In this document: piece by piece, positions 56,529 through 64,000 of the stretch
How positions within the stretch are numbered: position 1 is the first letter of the stretch
Layout of the letters: the number at the start of each line of letters is the position of its first letter
Source of the DNA: an uncultured Litorivicinus sp.
GTDB lineage: Bacteria; Pseudomonadota; Gammaproteobacteria; Pseudomonadales; Litorivicinaceae
DNA: 64,000 nt
Direction of reading: 5' to 3'
NCBI GenBank assembly: GCA_902558075.1
Contig: CACECO010000003.1
Span: forward strand, 62,001-126,000
Notes under the pieces: model-generated
What the model was told of the DNA's origin: nothing
The model's database searches: none
The model's input: only the letters and a program-made list of their open reading frames with translations
Made by a program: the position numbers and the translations under genes

Positions 56529-57641
56529 ATGAAACTTGTGGTGTTGGGCGTACTGTTAGCGATTTTGAGTTGGGCCGCAAGTGCGCATGAGACGCGACCC
56601 TCAATTGCGTCGCTTTCAGTGGATTCTCAAGGCGTACTTAAGCTTGAGCTCGTGACCAATATGGAGGCTTGGCTCGCTAATGTTGACCCATCGCTTTCGG
56701 ATACGAACGATTCTCCAAATGCGGCAGTATACGATCGCTTTCGGGCCCTAGACGCAACCGCGTTGGAGGTCGCTATTCGAGACAAGGAGAGAGATTTCAG
56801 TCGAGGCATTGAGATCATCGCAGGTGACCTCCCTATTATAATGACACTCACGTCGTTGAAGGTGCTCCCCGTCGATGATGATGAGCTTCCGCGCGATACC
56901 CAACTGAATTTCGTTGGTGGATTACCTGATGGTGCGGAGAGCGTGAGATATCGAGTCAATGAAACAATGCCCAACACCGCGGTCCGTTTGTTTCTCGATA
57001 ATGCTGAGCCTCGCGTGCAGTTCGTCAAAAATGGTCAGGAATCGAGTGACCTTTCTCTTGACCGGATGATTGAGCGGTCTGTGAGTAGTCTTGTCGTTGA
57101 ATATATCGAACTTGGATTCATGCACATTATTCCTCGCGGGTTAGATCATATTATCTTTATCTTGGGTCTTACGTTGATCTCGAAGCGTTTGGTTGACCTT
57201 GTGATCCAGGTCACCGCCTTTACGGTCGCGCATTCGGTAACACTTGCACTTGGTTTGTATGGAATTGTTGAAGTTCCGGCTTCGATCGTCGAGCCCTTGA
57301 TCGCTGCATCGATTATCTATATCGCTGTTGAAAATATATGGCATCACAAAGTGAATCGATCTCGAGCTATCGTAGTGTTTGCCTTTGGTTTGCTGCATGG
57401 ACTGGGATTTGCGGGTGTTCTTACCGAACTCGGGCTCCCCGCACGCGACTTTGTCGTCGGCCTTTTGTCATTCAACGTGGGTGTAGAGCTCGGGCAATTG
57501 GCCATCATTTTGGGGGCCTATCTATCGATCGGTATTTGGATCGTTCACCATTCATGGTATCGAGTGAGGTTCGCAGTCCCAATGTCTCTGTTGATTGGCC
57601 TTATTGGATGTTACTGGTTTGTTGAAAGGGTAATGAGCTAA
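56529..57641 (+). CDS. HupE/UreJ_2 family membrane protein
   Basis: 370 residues from the ATG at 56529. Signal-like N-terminus ending ASAHETRP, a ~190-residue exposed domain, then about six helices with GFMHIIPRGLDHIIFILGL, TVAHSVTLALGLYG, FGLLHGLGFAGVL and FNVGVELGQLAII. The His-rich helices match HupE/UreJ_2 nickel/cobalt permease-like proteins. The next gene, a cation diffusion facilitator, overlaps by one base. Confidence 0.8.
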   Translation: MKLVVLGVLLAILSWAASAHETRPSIASLSVDSQGVLKLELVTNMEAWLANVDPSLSDTNDSPNAAVYDRFRALDATALEVAIRDKERDFSRGIEIIAGDLPIIMTLTSLKVLPVDDDELPRDTQLNFVGGLPDGAESVRYRVNETMPNTAVRLFLDNAEPRVQFVKNGQESSDLSLDRMIERSVSSLVVEYIELGFMHIIPRGLDHIIFILGLTLISKRLVDLVIQVTAFTVAHSVTLALGLYGIVEVPASIVEPLIAASIIYIAVENIWHHKVNRSRAIVVFAFGLLHGLGFAGVLTELGLPARDFVVGLLSFNVGVELGQLAIILGAYLSIGIWIVHHSWYRVRFAVPMSLLIGLIGCYWFVERVMS

Positions 57642-58759
57642 TGGCGACTGAAGCGCGAACAAACGCGCAACTGATGACGCGTGTCACCCTCATCGGGGCG
57701 ATCCTCGATGGGTTACTGGGAGTGTCCAAGATCGCAATCGGTTGGGTAAGTCAAAGTCATGCGCTCATCGCAGATGGCGTGCATTCACTATCGGATTTGG
57801 GTACCGATGCTTTGGTTATTTTGGCTGCAAGATGGAGTAACGAGGAGCCTGATGCGAATCATCCATACGGTCACGATCGGATCGAAACGATAGCGACCCT
57901 CGTCTTGGGGAGCATCTTACTGGTGGTTGCTGGCGGTATCCTGTATGACAGTTTGCAGCGTGTTGTTGACCCAAGTATTGCGGTTGATCTCGGTGTGGCC
58001 GCATTTGCGATCACGATTGCATCGATCGTGTCCAAAGAGGTGATTTATCGTTACACCGTCTACTATGCGAAGAAGTTAAACTCGAAGTTATTGATGGCCA
58101 ATGCATGGCATTCCAGAACGGATGCTTTGTCATCGATTGCCGTCTTGGTTGGGTTAGTGGGAGTCTCTTTTGATGCGCTGTGGCTCGACGCCGTGGCTGC
58201 TGTGGTGGTTGCGTTGTTAATTGCCAAAATTGCTTTGGGCCTGCTGTGGGATTCGATGCAGGAGTTGATTGATACGGCGTTGCCGGAGGACCAATTGATG
58301 GCGATCCGAGAAAGTGCCATGAATGTGCCTGGACTTCGAGATGTTCATCAGATACGAACTCGAACGATGGCTGGAAAAATCCTTGTTGACCTTCATTTGC
58401 AGGTCGATCCTAGAGTATCCGTGTCAGAAGGGCATGAGATTGGCTGTTGGGTAGCATCGAGCATTCGGAATAAGTTTCCCGATGTGTCGGATATCACCTT
58501 CCATATTGATCCTGAAGACGATGCCGACATCGATCGACAGACACCGACTACGTTAAGACCTTTGAGAAGCGAAGTTAGGCATGCACTGGAGCAAGATTGG
58601 GATGGATTATGCGATATTCAGGAGCTTCGGCTGCATTATCTTCGAGGTAAGATCGATATCGAGGTGTTGACGTCAACTAGTATTACAGCTGCCGAGCTGA
58701 GATCAGCGTCTCACAGACCGTGGGTCGGCCAAATTTCGATACTCAAATCAACCCCGTAG
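57641..58759 (+). CDS. Cation diffusion facilitator family transporter
   Basis: 372 residues. Six membrane helices with the two metal sites: HALIADGVHSLSDLGTD in TM2 and NAWHSRTDALSSIAV in TM5. The HPYGHDRIETIATL loop is typical. A cytosolic dimerisation domain follows, then an extra C-terminal ~75 residues (from about residue 295) that look like a partial second copy of that domain. It exports Zn, Fe, Mn or Co/Ni; context with HupE and DUF4198 hints at Ni/Co/Zn balance. Confidence 0.87.
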   Translation: MATEARTNAQLMTRVTLIGAILDGLLGVSKIAIGWVSQSHALIADGVHSLSDLGTDALVILAARWSNEEPDANHPYGHDRIETIATLVLGSILLVVAGGILYDSLQRVVDPSIAVDLGVAAFAITIASIVSKEVIYRYTVYYAKKLNSKLLMANAWHSRTDALSSIAVLVGLVGVSFDALWLDAVAAVVVALLIAKIALGLLWDSMQELIDTALPEDQLMAIRESAMNVPGLRDVHQIRTRTMAGKILVDLHLQVDPRVSVSEGHEIGCWVASSIRNKFPDVSDITFHIDPEDDADIDRQTPTTLRPLRSEVRHALEQDWDGLCDIQELRLHYLRGKIDIEVLTSTSITAAELRSASHRPWVGQISILKSTP

Positions 58760-58833
58760 TACGAAAAATTGGGTAGGATTATTGTAAAAAGTAATACTGC
58801 AACGTAATCCGGGGGTTTGAGAGCATTTTGCAA

Positions 58834-59025
58834 ATGAAAATTTGGATGCTAGCTATTTGGAGTGTAATGGCCTCTTTTTTAGGAGTTCAATCGAACGCCA
58901 ATCGAGAACGTGATTTTGAACATGGCCGATTTTCAGTCTTTATCGTGGCCGGTTTAATCATGACGTTAATCTTCTTGCTAAGCGTTTATGGGCTTGTCCA
59001 ACTGGTCATGATGTATGTAAACTAA
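58834..59025 (+). CDS. DUF2970 small membrane protein
   Basis: 63 residues from the ATG at 58834. GVQSNANRERDFEHGRFSVF followed by one membrane helix is the DUF2970 pattern; the family is found before cytochrome oxidase genes. Function unknown. Confidence 0.7.
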   Translation: MKIWMLAIWSVMASFLGVQSNANRERDFEHGRFSVFIVAGLIMTLIFLLSVYGLVQLVMMYVN

Positions 59026-59158
59026 TAAGGCCTAATGGGCTCGGGATCTGGATGAATTCTGACCTCGAAGTGTGCTGGAGTGTACACTGACAATCATAAA
59101 CAATTAAATTTATTGAAGTTTTGTTAGGCCCGTATTCACAAACATAGGAGGTGTGCGA

Positions 59159-60253
59159 ATGAGCAAAGCATTTACTTTGGCTCTATCGCTGTTGTCAACG
59201 CCGGCATTGGCAGATTGGCAGTTAAACATGAATGAAGGAGTGACCGCGTTATCACGTGAGATATTCGATTTGCACATGTTGATCTTTTGGATCTGCGTGG
59301 TGATCGGCGTTGCTGTCTTCGGCGTCATGTTCTACTCGATTTTCAAATTCCGGAAATCCAAGGGTGCTGTCGCTGAACATTGGCACGAAAATACCACCGT
59401 GGAAGTGTTTTGGACCGTCATTCCATCCATCATTTTGATTGCGATGGCCGTGCCAGCGACCGCTACCTTGATGGATATGTACGATACGTCAGAAGCGGAT
59501 GTTGATATCCAGATCACTGGCTACCAGTGGAAGTGGAGATATCAGTATCTGGACGAGGACATCGACTTCTTTTCGAATTTATCGACTCCTCGGGAAGAGA
59601 TCGTCAACGAGTCCGCAAAGAATCCGAACTACCTGCTTGAAGTGGATAACGCTTTGGTGATTCCTGCGAATAAGAAGGTTCGGTTCCTGGTCACAGCTAA
59701 CGATGTGATCCACTCGTGGTGGGTGCCTCACTTTGCTGTCAAGAAAGATGCGATTCCAGGATTTATTAATGAAGCGTGGGTCAAGGTCGAAGAACCAGGT
59801 GTGTATCGTGGGCAGTGTACAGAATTGTGTGGCAAGGATCATGGTTTTATGCCGGTGGTCGTCGAAGTGAAATCCGAAGCTGATTACGCGCAATGGGTTG
59901 CAGATCAAAAGGCAATGAAATTAGCGATGGCCAACGAAGCTTCAAAAAAATTCTCAATGGATGAGTTGATTGCCAAAGGTGAGGGTGTTTACCAGGCTGC
60001 ATGCGCAGGCTGTCATCAGCCAAATGGGCAAGGGATCCCAGGGGCATTTCCTGCAATCACAGGAAGTGCAATCGCAACGGGCGCGATTGATGCGCACGTT
60101 GACATCATCGTGAATGGTAAAACAGGCACCGCGATGCAAGCTTTTAAAGAGCAATTATCGGCAGCCGATATCGCTGCTGTTGTAACTTATCAACGGAATG
60201 CGCTAGGTAATACCGTGGGCGATATGGTTCAGCCAAGCGCGATCCAAAAATAA
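59159..60253 (+). CDS. coxB: Cytochrome c oxidase subunit II with fused cytochrome c domain
   Basis: 364 residues from the ATG at 59159 (AGGAGG seven bases before). Signal peptide, two membrane helices (~residues 35-60 and 80-105), then the CuA domain with SWWVPHF and CTELCGKDHGFM. The C-terminal haem-c domain has CAGCHQPNGQG and the distal Met region MQAFKEQL. It receives electrons for the aa3 oxidase. First gene of the cox operon; 133 bp upstream hold its promoter. Confidence 0.95.
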   Translation: MSKAFTLALSLLSTPALADWQLNMNEGVTALSREIFDLHMLIFWICVVIGVAVFGVMFYSIFKFRKSKGAVAEHWHENTTVEVFWTVIPSIILIAMAVPATATLMDMYDTSEADVDIQITGYQWKWRYQYLDEDIDFFSNLSTPREEIVNESAKNPNYLLEVDNALVIPANKKVRFLVTANDVIHSWWVPHFAVKKDAIPGFINEAWVKVEEPGVYRGQCTELCGKDHGFMPVVVEVKSEADYAQWVADQKAMKLAMANEASKKFSMDELIAKGEGVYQAACAGCHQPNGQGIPGAFPAITGSAIATGAIDAHVDIIVNGKTGTAMQAFKEQLSAADIAAVVTYQRNALGNTVGDMVQPSAIQK

Positions 60254-60265
60254 GAGGAAATCATT

Positions 60266-61864
60266 ATGGCTACAGTTGATGTCGATCTACCGCACGTAAA
60301 AGACGAGGATCCTCACCACCACGGTCCTGCAAAAGGACTTGGGCGCTGGTTGTATACCACGAACCACAAAGACATTGGTTCGATGTATCTGATCTTCAGC
60401 TTGTCCATGTTCATGATTGGCGGAATCATGGCGCTGATTATTCGCGCGGAATTATTCCAGCCCGGCTTGCAACTTGTTGAACCTAACTTCTTCAACCAAA
60501 TGACTACGATGCATGGCCTGATCATGGTCTTTGGGGCTGTGATGCCTGCGTTTGTTGGCCTTGCCAACTGGATGATTCCAATGCAAATCGGTGCTCCAGA
60601 TATGGCATTGCCTCGAATGAATAACTGGAGTTTCTGGATTCTGCCCTTTGCGTTCCTGATTCTGTTGTCGTCGTTATTCATGCCGGGTGGCGCGCCAAAC
60701 TTCGGCTGGACATTCTACGCTCCGCTGTCGACGACCTACGCACCAGAATCGGTGACATTCTTTATTTTCGGCGTCCATATTATGGGTGCATCGTCAATCA
60801 TGGGCGCGATTAATATCATTGCGACGATTTTGAACATGCGCGCGCCCGGAATGACGCTGATGAAAATGCCACTGTTTGTGTGGACATGGTTGATTACCGC
60901 TTTCCTCCTGATCGCTGTGATGCCAGTTCTGGCTGGTGTGGTCACTATGATGTTGATGGATATCCACTTTGGAACATCGTTCTTTAACGCGGCAGGCGGC
61001 GGTGACCCAGTCCTTTTCCAGCACGTGTTCTGGTTCTTCGGCCACCCAGAGGTTTACATCATGATTTTGCCTGCATTCGGCATTATCAGTGAGATCATTC
61101 CAACATTCGCCAGAAAGCGCCTGTTTGGCTACTCGTCAATGGTGTACGCAGTTGCTTCGATTGCATTGCTTTCGTTTGTGGTTTGGGCGCACCACATGTT
61201 TACCGTAGGGATGCCATTGGTCGGTGAAGTGTTCTTTATGTTTGCGACAATGTTGATCGCGGTCCCAACGGGTGTCAAAGTATTCAACTGGGTTGCGACG
61301 ATGTTCCGTGGATCGATGACATTTGAGACGCCAATGCTGTTCGCAATCGCGTTTGTGGTTCTGTTCACCATTGGTGGCTTCTCAGGACTGATGCTTGCGA
61401 TTGCGCCGGCTGACTTTCAGTACCATGACACGTATTTCGTTGTTGCTCACTTCCACTATGTCTTGGTGCCGGGTGCGATCTTTTCGATCATGGCCGCGAC
61501 CTATTATTGGTTGCCGAAGTGGACTGGACATCAATTGAATGAAACCATGGGTAAACTCCATTTCTGGTTGTCGTTTGTTGGCGTGAACGTCACGTTCTTC
61601 CCAATGCATTTTGTGGGTTTGGCGGGCATGCCGCGCCGGATTCCTGACTACGCGTTGCAGTTTGCTGATTTCAACAGTATGGCATCCGTAGGGGCATTTA
61701 TCTTTGGATTCTCACAGCTAGTATTTATATACAACGTGATCCAGAATGTCCGCGCCGGAGAGAAAGCAACTGCACAGGTTTGGGACGGTGCACAGGGTCT
61801 TGAGTGGACGATACCGTCACCAGCGCCTTATCACACGTTCTCAAAGCCACCAAAGGTTGATTAA
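60266..61864 (+). CDS. coxA: Cytochrome c oxidase subunit I
   Basis: 532 residues, about 12 helices. Haem a/a3 and CuB ligands are seen: TMHGLIMVFGA, HPEVYIMILPAFGIISEI, WAHHMFTVGM and FVVAHFHYVLV. It reduces O2 to water and pumps protons. 12 bp after coxB. Confidence 0.97.
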   Translation: MATVDVDLPHVKDEDPHHHGPAKGLGRWLYTTNHKDIGSMYLIFSLSMFMIGGIMALIIRAELFQPGLQLVEPNFFNQMTTMHGLIMVFGAVMPAFVGLANWMIPMQIGAPDMALPRMNNWSFWILPFAFLILLSSLFMPGGAPNFGWTFYAPLSTTYAPESVTFFIFGVHIMGASSIMGAINIIATILNMRAPGMTLMKMPLFVWTWLITAFLLIAVMPVLAGVVTMMLMDIHFGTSFFNAAGGGDPVLFQHVFWFFGHPEVYIMILPAFGIISEIIPTFARKRLFGYSSMVYAVASIALLSFVVWAHHMFTVGMPLVGEVFFMFATMLIAVPTGVKVFNWVATMFRGSMTFETPMLFAIAFVVLFTIGGFSGLMLAIAPADFQYHDTYFVVAHFHYVLVPGAIFSIMAATYYWLPKWTGHQLNETMGKLHFWLSFVGVNVTFFPMHFVGLAGMPRRIPDYALQFADFNSMASVGAFIFGFSQLVFIYNVIQNVRAGEKATAQVWDGAQGLEWTIPSPAPYHTFSKPPKVD

Positions 61865-61868
61865 ACTG

Positions 61869-62450
61869 ATGACTGAGCAGAACCAAACAAAAACCAATCG
61901 GCTTGTGGTGCGGCTGGCGACAGCCGCAATCGCAATGTTTGGTTTCGGCTTCGCTTTGGTCCCGTTGTATGATGTTTTTTGTGATATCACGGGACTTAAC
62001 GGAAAAAACTTTAGCCAAGGTCCTGCGGACGTTGCTTCAGTGGATCGGTCTAGGACTGTAAAAGTACAGTTCGTTACCGTTAACCCGGCGGACATGCCTT
62101 GGGAGTTTAAGCCAACTCTTCGCTCTATGCGAGTTTACCCTGGCGAAGATCAAACCACCACGTTTTACGCGAAGAATTCGACTGCGGAATGGATGGTTGC
62201 GCAAGCCGTTCCATCTGTAACGCCATCGGAAGCCGCGCCCTATCTTCACAAGGTGAATTGTTTCTGTTTTGATCGGCAACCGCTGGACGCGGGTACTGAT
62301 ACTGAGATGCCTCTGTTGTTCGTGGTCGACCCAGAGCTACCAGAGCACATTTCAACAATAACGTTATCTTACGCACTTTATGATCTGACTGATGATCAGA
62401 AGGTGACGCAGTTAACACTCGATAATGACAAAGGACGGACATCTTTATGA
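61869..62450 (+). CDS. ctaG: Cytochrome c oxidase assembly protein Cox11
   Basis: 193 residues from the ATG at 61869. One N-terminal helix (AIAMFGFGFALVPLYDVFC), then a beta domain with the copper motif VNCFCFDRQPL. It delivers copper to CuB of subunit I. Four bases after coxA; stop overlaps coxC by 4 bp. Confidence 0.93.
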   Translation: MTEQNQTKTNRLVVRLATAAIAMFGFGFALVPLYDVFCDITGLNGKNFSQGPADVASVDRSRTVKVQFVTVNPADMPWEFKPTLRSMRVYPGEDQTTTFYAKNSTAEWMVAQAVPSVTPSEAAPYLHKVNCFCFDRQPLDAGTDTEMPLLFVVDPELPEHISTITLSYALYDLTDDQKVTQLTLDNDKGRTSL

Positions 62451-63328
62451 GTGGTTCGACATATTACGTTCCAGAACAAAGTAAGTGGCCAATTTTGGCC
62501 TCGGTTTCACTTGGGCTTCTCGCCTATGGTGCGGCAATGACGATTACAGCGATGACCGCTGATCGTGACTCTTTTGGCCCTTGGGTTCTCGGTGGTGGAT
62601 TCCTAATACTGTTCTACGTGATTTTCGGTTGGTTTAAGGACCAGATTCGCGAGGAAGCTGAAGGGCTTCACAGTGACCAGCTTGATCGATCCTATCGCCA
62701 GGGCATGTTGTGGTTCATTTTTTCTGAGGTGATGTTCTTCTGCGCATTCTTCGGGGCGCTCCTCTATGTCCGGGTGTTCTCAGTGCCTTGGATTGGTGGT
62801 GAGGGCGACAAGGGCGTGACGAATATGTTGTGGGAGGGCTTCACTGCCACTTGGCCTTTGTTACAAACGCCTGACATGAAGCAATTCCCGGGTGCATCGG
62901 CGGTGATCGATCCATGGCATTTGCCTTTGGTCAATACAGCATTGCTGATCACGTCAAGTGTTACGGTGACTTTTGCGCATCACGCTTTGAAGGAGAATAA
63001 GCGTGGAGCTTTGGAGGCTTGGTTAGCTGCAACAATCTTGCTGGCTGTTGTCTTTTTGTATTTCCAGGCGGTGGAGTATCACGAAGCGTATACCGAACTG
63101 GGGCTGACGCTCAATTCAGGTATCTATGGTGCGACCTTTTTCATGTTGACTGGTTTCCATGGCTTCCACGTGATGTTAGGTACAACCATGCTGTTTGTCA
63201 TGCTCCTGCGCTGTTTTGATGGGGCTTTTTCACCAGAAAAGCATTTCGCATTCGAGGCAGTCGCTTGGTATTGGCACTTTGTCGATGTGGTTTGGGTTGG
63301 ACTGTTTATTTTCGTCTATATCCTCTAA
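62447..63328 (+). CDS. coxC: Cytochrome c oxidase subunit III
   Basis: 293 residues, seven membrane helices. MLWFIFSEVMFFCAFFGAL and FHGFHVMLGTTMLF, with the final WHFVDVVWVGLFIFVYI, are the standard subunit III motifs. It stabilises the oxidase core. The end overlaps the convergent DUF2909 gene by 4 bp. Confidence 0.95.
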   Translation: MSGSTYYVPEQSKWPILASVSLGLLAYGAAMTITAMTADRDSFGPWVLGGGFLILFYVIFGWFKDQIREEAEGLHSDQLDRSYRQGMLWFIFSEVMFFCAFFGALLYVRVFSVPWIGGEGDKGVTNMLWEGFTATWPLLQTPDMKQFPGASAVIDPWHLPLVNTALLITSSVTVTFAHHALKENKRGALEAWLAATILLAVVFLYFQAVEYHEAYTELGLTLNSGIYGATFFMLTGFHGFHVMLGTTMLFVMLLRCFDGAFSPEKHFAFEAVAWYWHFVDVVWVGLFIFVYIL

Positions 63329-63531
63329 GCGCCGATTCCGTGGGGCTCGAGTAATCCGGTGGCAATTCCGATTGCCACCAGCGCGATGAGCCCCACAGCC
63401 AGTCCAACGCGCCACGCCAGCGCATTCACGACACGCTTCTTGTCGGACGGGTCCTTCATCAGGAAGTAAAGGCCCGAAAATAAAACGCCAACGACGGCTA
63501 AAAACAAAATCACGATTAAAATTTTGAACAT
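63325..63531 (-). CDS. DUF2909 twin transmembrane protein
   Basis: 68 residues from the ATG at 63531. Two helices around KDPSDKKRVVNALAWRVGL are the DUF2909 pattern, a small membrane protein found between coxC and surf1 in gammaproteobacteria. Function unknown. Confidence 0.75.
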   Translation of the reverse strand: MFKILIVILFLAVVGVLFSGLYFLMKDPSDKKRVVNALAWRVGLAVGLIALVAIGIATGLLEPHGIGA

Positions 63532-63569
63532 AGTATTTCTCACTAACTAGAGGGGTGCAGGAAACCACA

Positions 63570-64000
63570 ATGTGGCTAACAAAGAAATGGTGGTTTTTAA
63601 TTGTTGTGATTCCAATCGTCAGTTTGTCTATCAAAGCGGGCTTTTGGCAACTCGACCGCGCGCATCAAAAAGAGGAATTAATCCGGGTTTTGACTGTCGG
63701 CGAATCTTTGTTAACAACAGGTTCTGATATGTTGAACGTAGTAGCGCAAAGCGGAACACATCAAGTCCAACTGACAGTCTACCGTGATACCGGCAAACCG
63801 CTGAGTTTTTTAGATAATCGGATTCAAGACCGAGTTGCAGGTTACGAGGTTTTTACAGAAGCAATGACCTTTGACGGGTCAGCACGGATGTTAGTCAATC
63901 TTGGTTGGGTCCCTGGCATGCAAAGACGAGATGAACTTCCGTCGATCGAAATACCAGCCGTGTTCGAACTGAAAGGGTTATGGGTTCCCGTCACTGACAG
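63570..64000 (+). CDS. SURF1 family oxidase assembly protein, 3' truncated by window
   Basis: Starts at ATG 63570 and is open to the window end; 143 codons are visible. First helix WFLIVVIPIVSLSIKAGF, then WQLDRAHQKEELI, LSFLDNRIQDRVAGYEVF and RMLVNLGWVPGMQR, which are SURF1 signatures. SURF1 helps insert haem a into cytochrome oxidase. The stop lies beyond the window. Confidence 0.88.
   Translation, partial: MWLTKKWWFLIVVIPIVSLSIKAGFWQLDRAHQKEELIRVLTVGESLLTTGSDMLNVVAQSGTHQVQLTVYRDTGKPLSFLDNRIQDRVAGYEVFTEAMTFDGSARMLVNLGWVPGMQRRDELPSIEIPAVFELKGLWVPVTD

Noticed and set aside
59079-59088. Perfect 10-bp palindrome AGTGTACACT upstream of coxB
   Set aside because: Too short to call an operator without a known regulator or second copy.
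1-64000. Search for tRNA, rRNA, CRISPR arrays, IS ends and integrases
   Set aside because: No conserved tRNA loops, spaced repeats, transposase genes or terminal inverted repeats were found by eye; tRNAscan or an IS search would settle this.

Overview
The window is chromosomal DNA from a gammaproteobacterium of roughly even base composition. Typical gammaproteobacterial gene orders support this: purM-purN-DUF3108 divergent from DUF2066-hda, mfd next to csiV, recX-alaS-lysC, a LexA box before recA, and a coxB-coxA-cox11-coxC-surf1 block. The metabolic gene set points to a marine heterotroph that lives on algal exudates. It includes a probable dimethylsulfoniopropionate (DMSP) demethylase, glycolate oxidase glcDEF and a glycine cleavage operon. 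A Litorivicinaceae-like or other oceanospirillalean lineage is my inference; no marker proves it. I see no rRNA or tRNA gene, CRISPR array, insertion sequence or prophage.

Layout. 1-3.3 kb: tail of an NHLM/SunT-like ABC export locus whose two ATPase domains have both lost key catalytic residues, plus a small cyclic-nucleotide-binding-like protein. 3.4-4.4 kb: an MFS transporter pseudogene. 4.4-5.9 kb: a QueD-like protein, a fumarylacetoacetate-hydrolase family enzyme and a small membrane protein. 5.9-12.6 kb: minus-strand operon gcvT-gcvH-gcvP-lipA-M48 peptidase, led by a tandem glycine riboswitch. 12.9-19.6 kb: plus-strand one-carbon island of metF-like gene, dmdA-like gene, acyl-CoA ligase, DUF2182, DUF1326 and glyA. 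19.5-28 kb: acyltransferase, esterase, mdh, DUF6394 plus a TrkA-type K+ channel, LysE exporter, DUF2069, wrbA and proS. 28-33.6 kb: acetyltransferase-like DUF482 gene, DUF3108, purN, purM, DUF2066 and hda. 33.6-42 kb: recA, TauE-like permease, glcDEF, quinone oxidoreductase, L,D-transpeptidase and MscS channel. 41.9-51 kb: csiV, mfd, pdxB, a fused metF/metH scar, an ArsR-methyltransferase regulator (SahR-like), two valine-degradation genes and recX. 51-58.8 kb: alaS, lysC, tcdA, and a DUF4198/HupE/CDF metal module. 58.8-64 kb: cytochrome c oxidase operon and start of surf1.

How the genes fit together. A DmdA reaction would move a methyl group from DMSP to tetrahydrofolate, and the neighbouring MetF-like protein could oxidise methyl-THF to methylene-THF. 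GlyA and the riboswitch-controlled glycine cleavage system work on the same methylene-THF/glycine/serine node. The acyl-CoA ligase downstream is a candidate for activating the methylmercaptopropionate left by DmdA. Elsewhere, a SahR-like regulator has lost its apparent metF-metH target operon: only the first ~97 codons of metF and the last ~53 of metH remain, joined together. The metF-like gene in the one-carbon island may therefore carry a different or expanded role.
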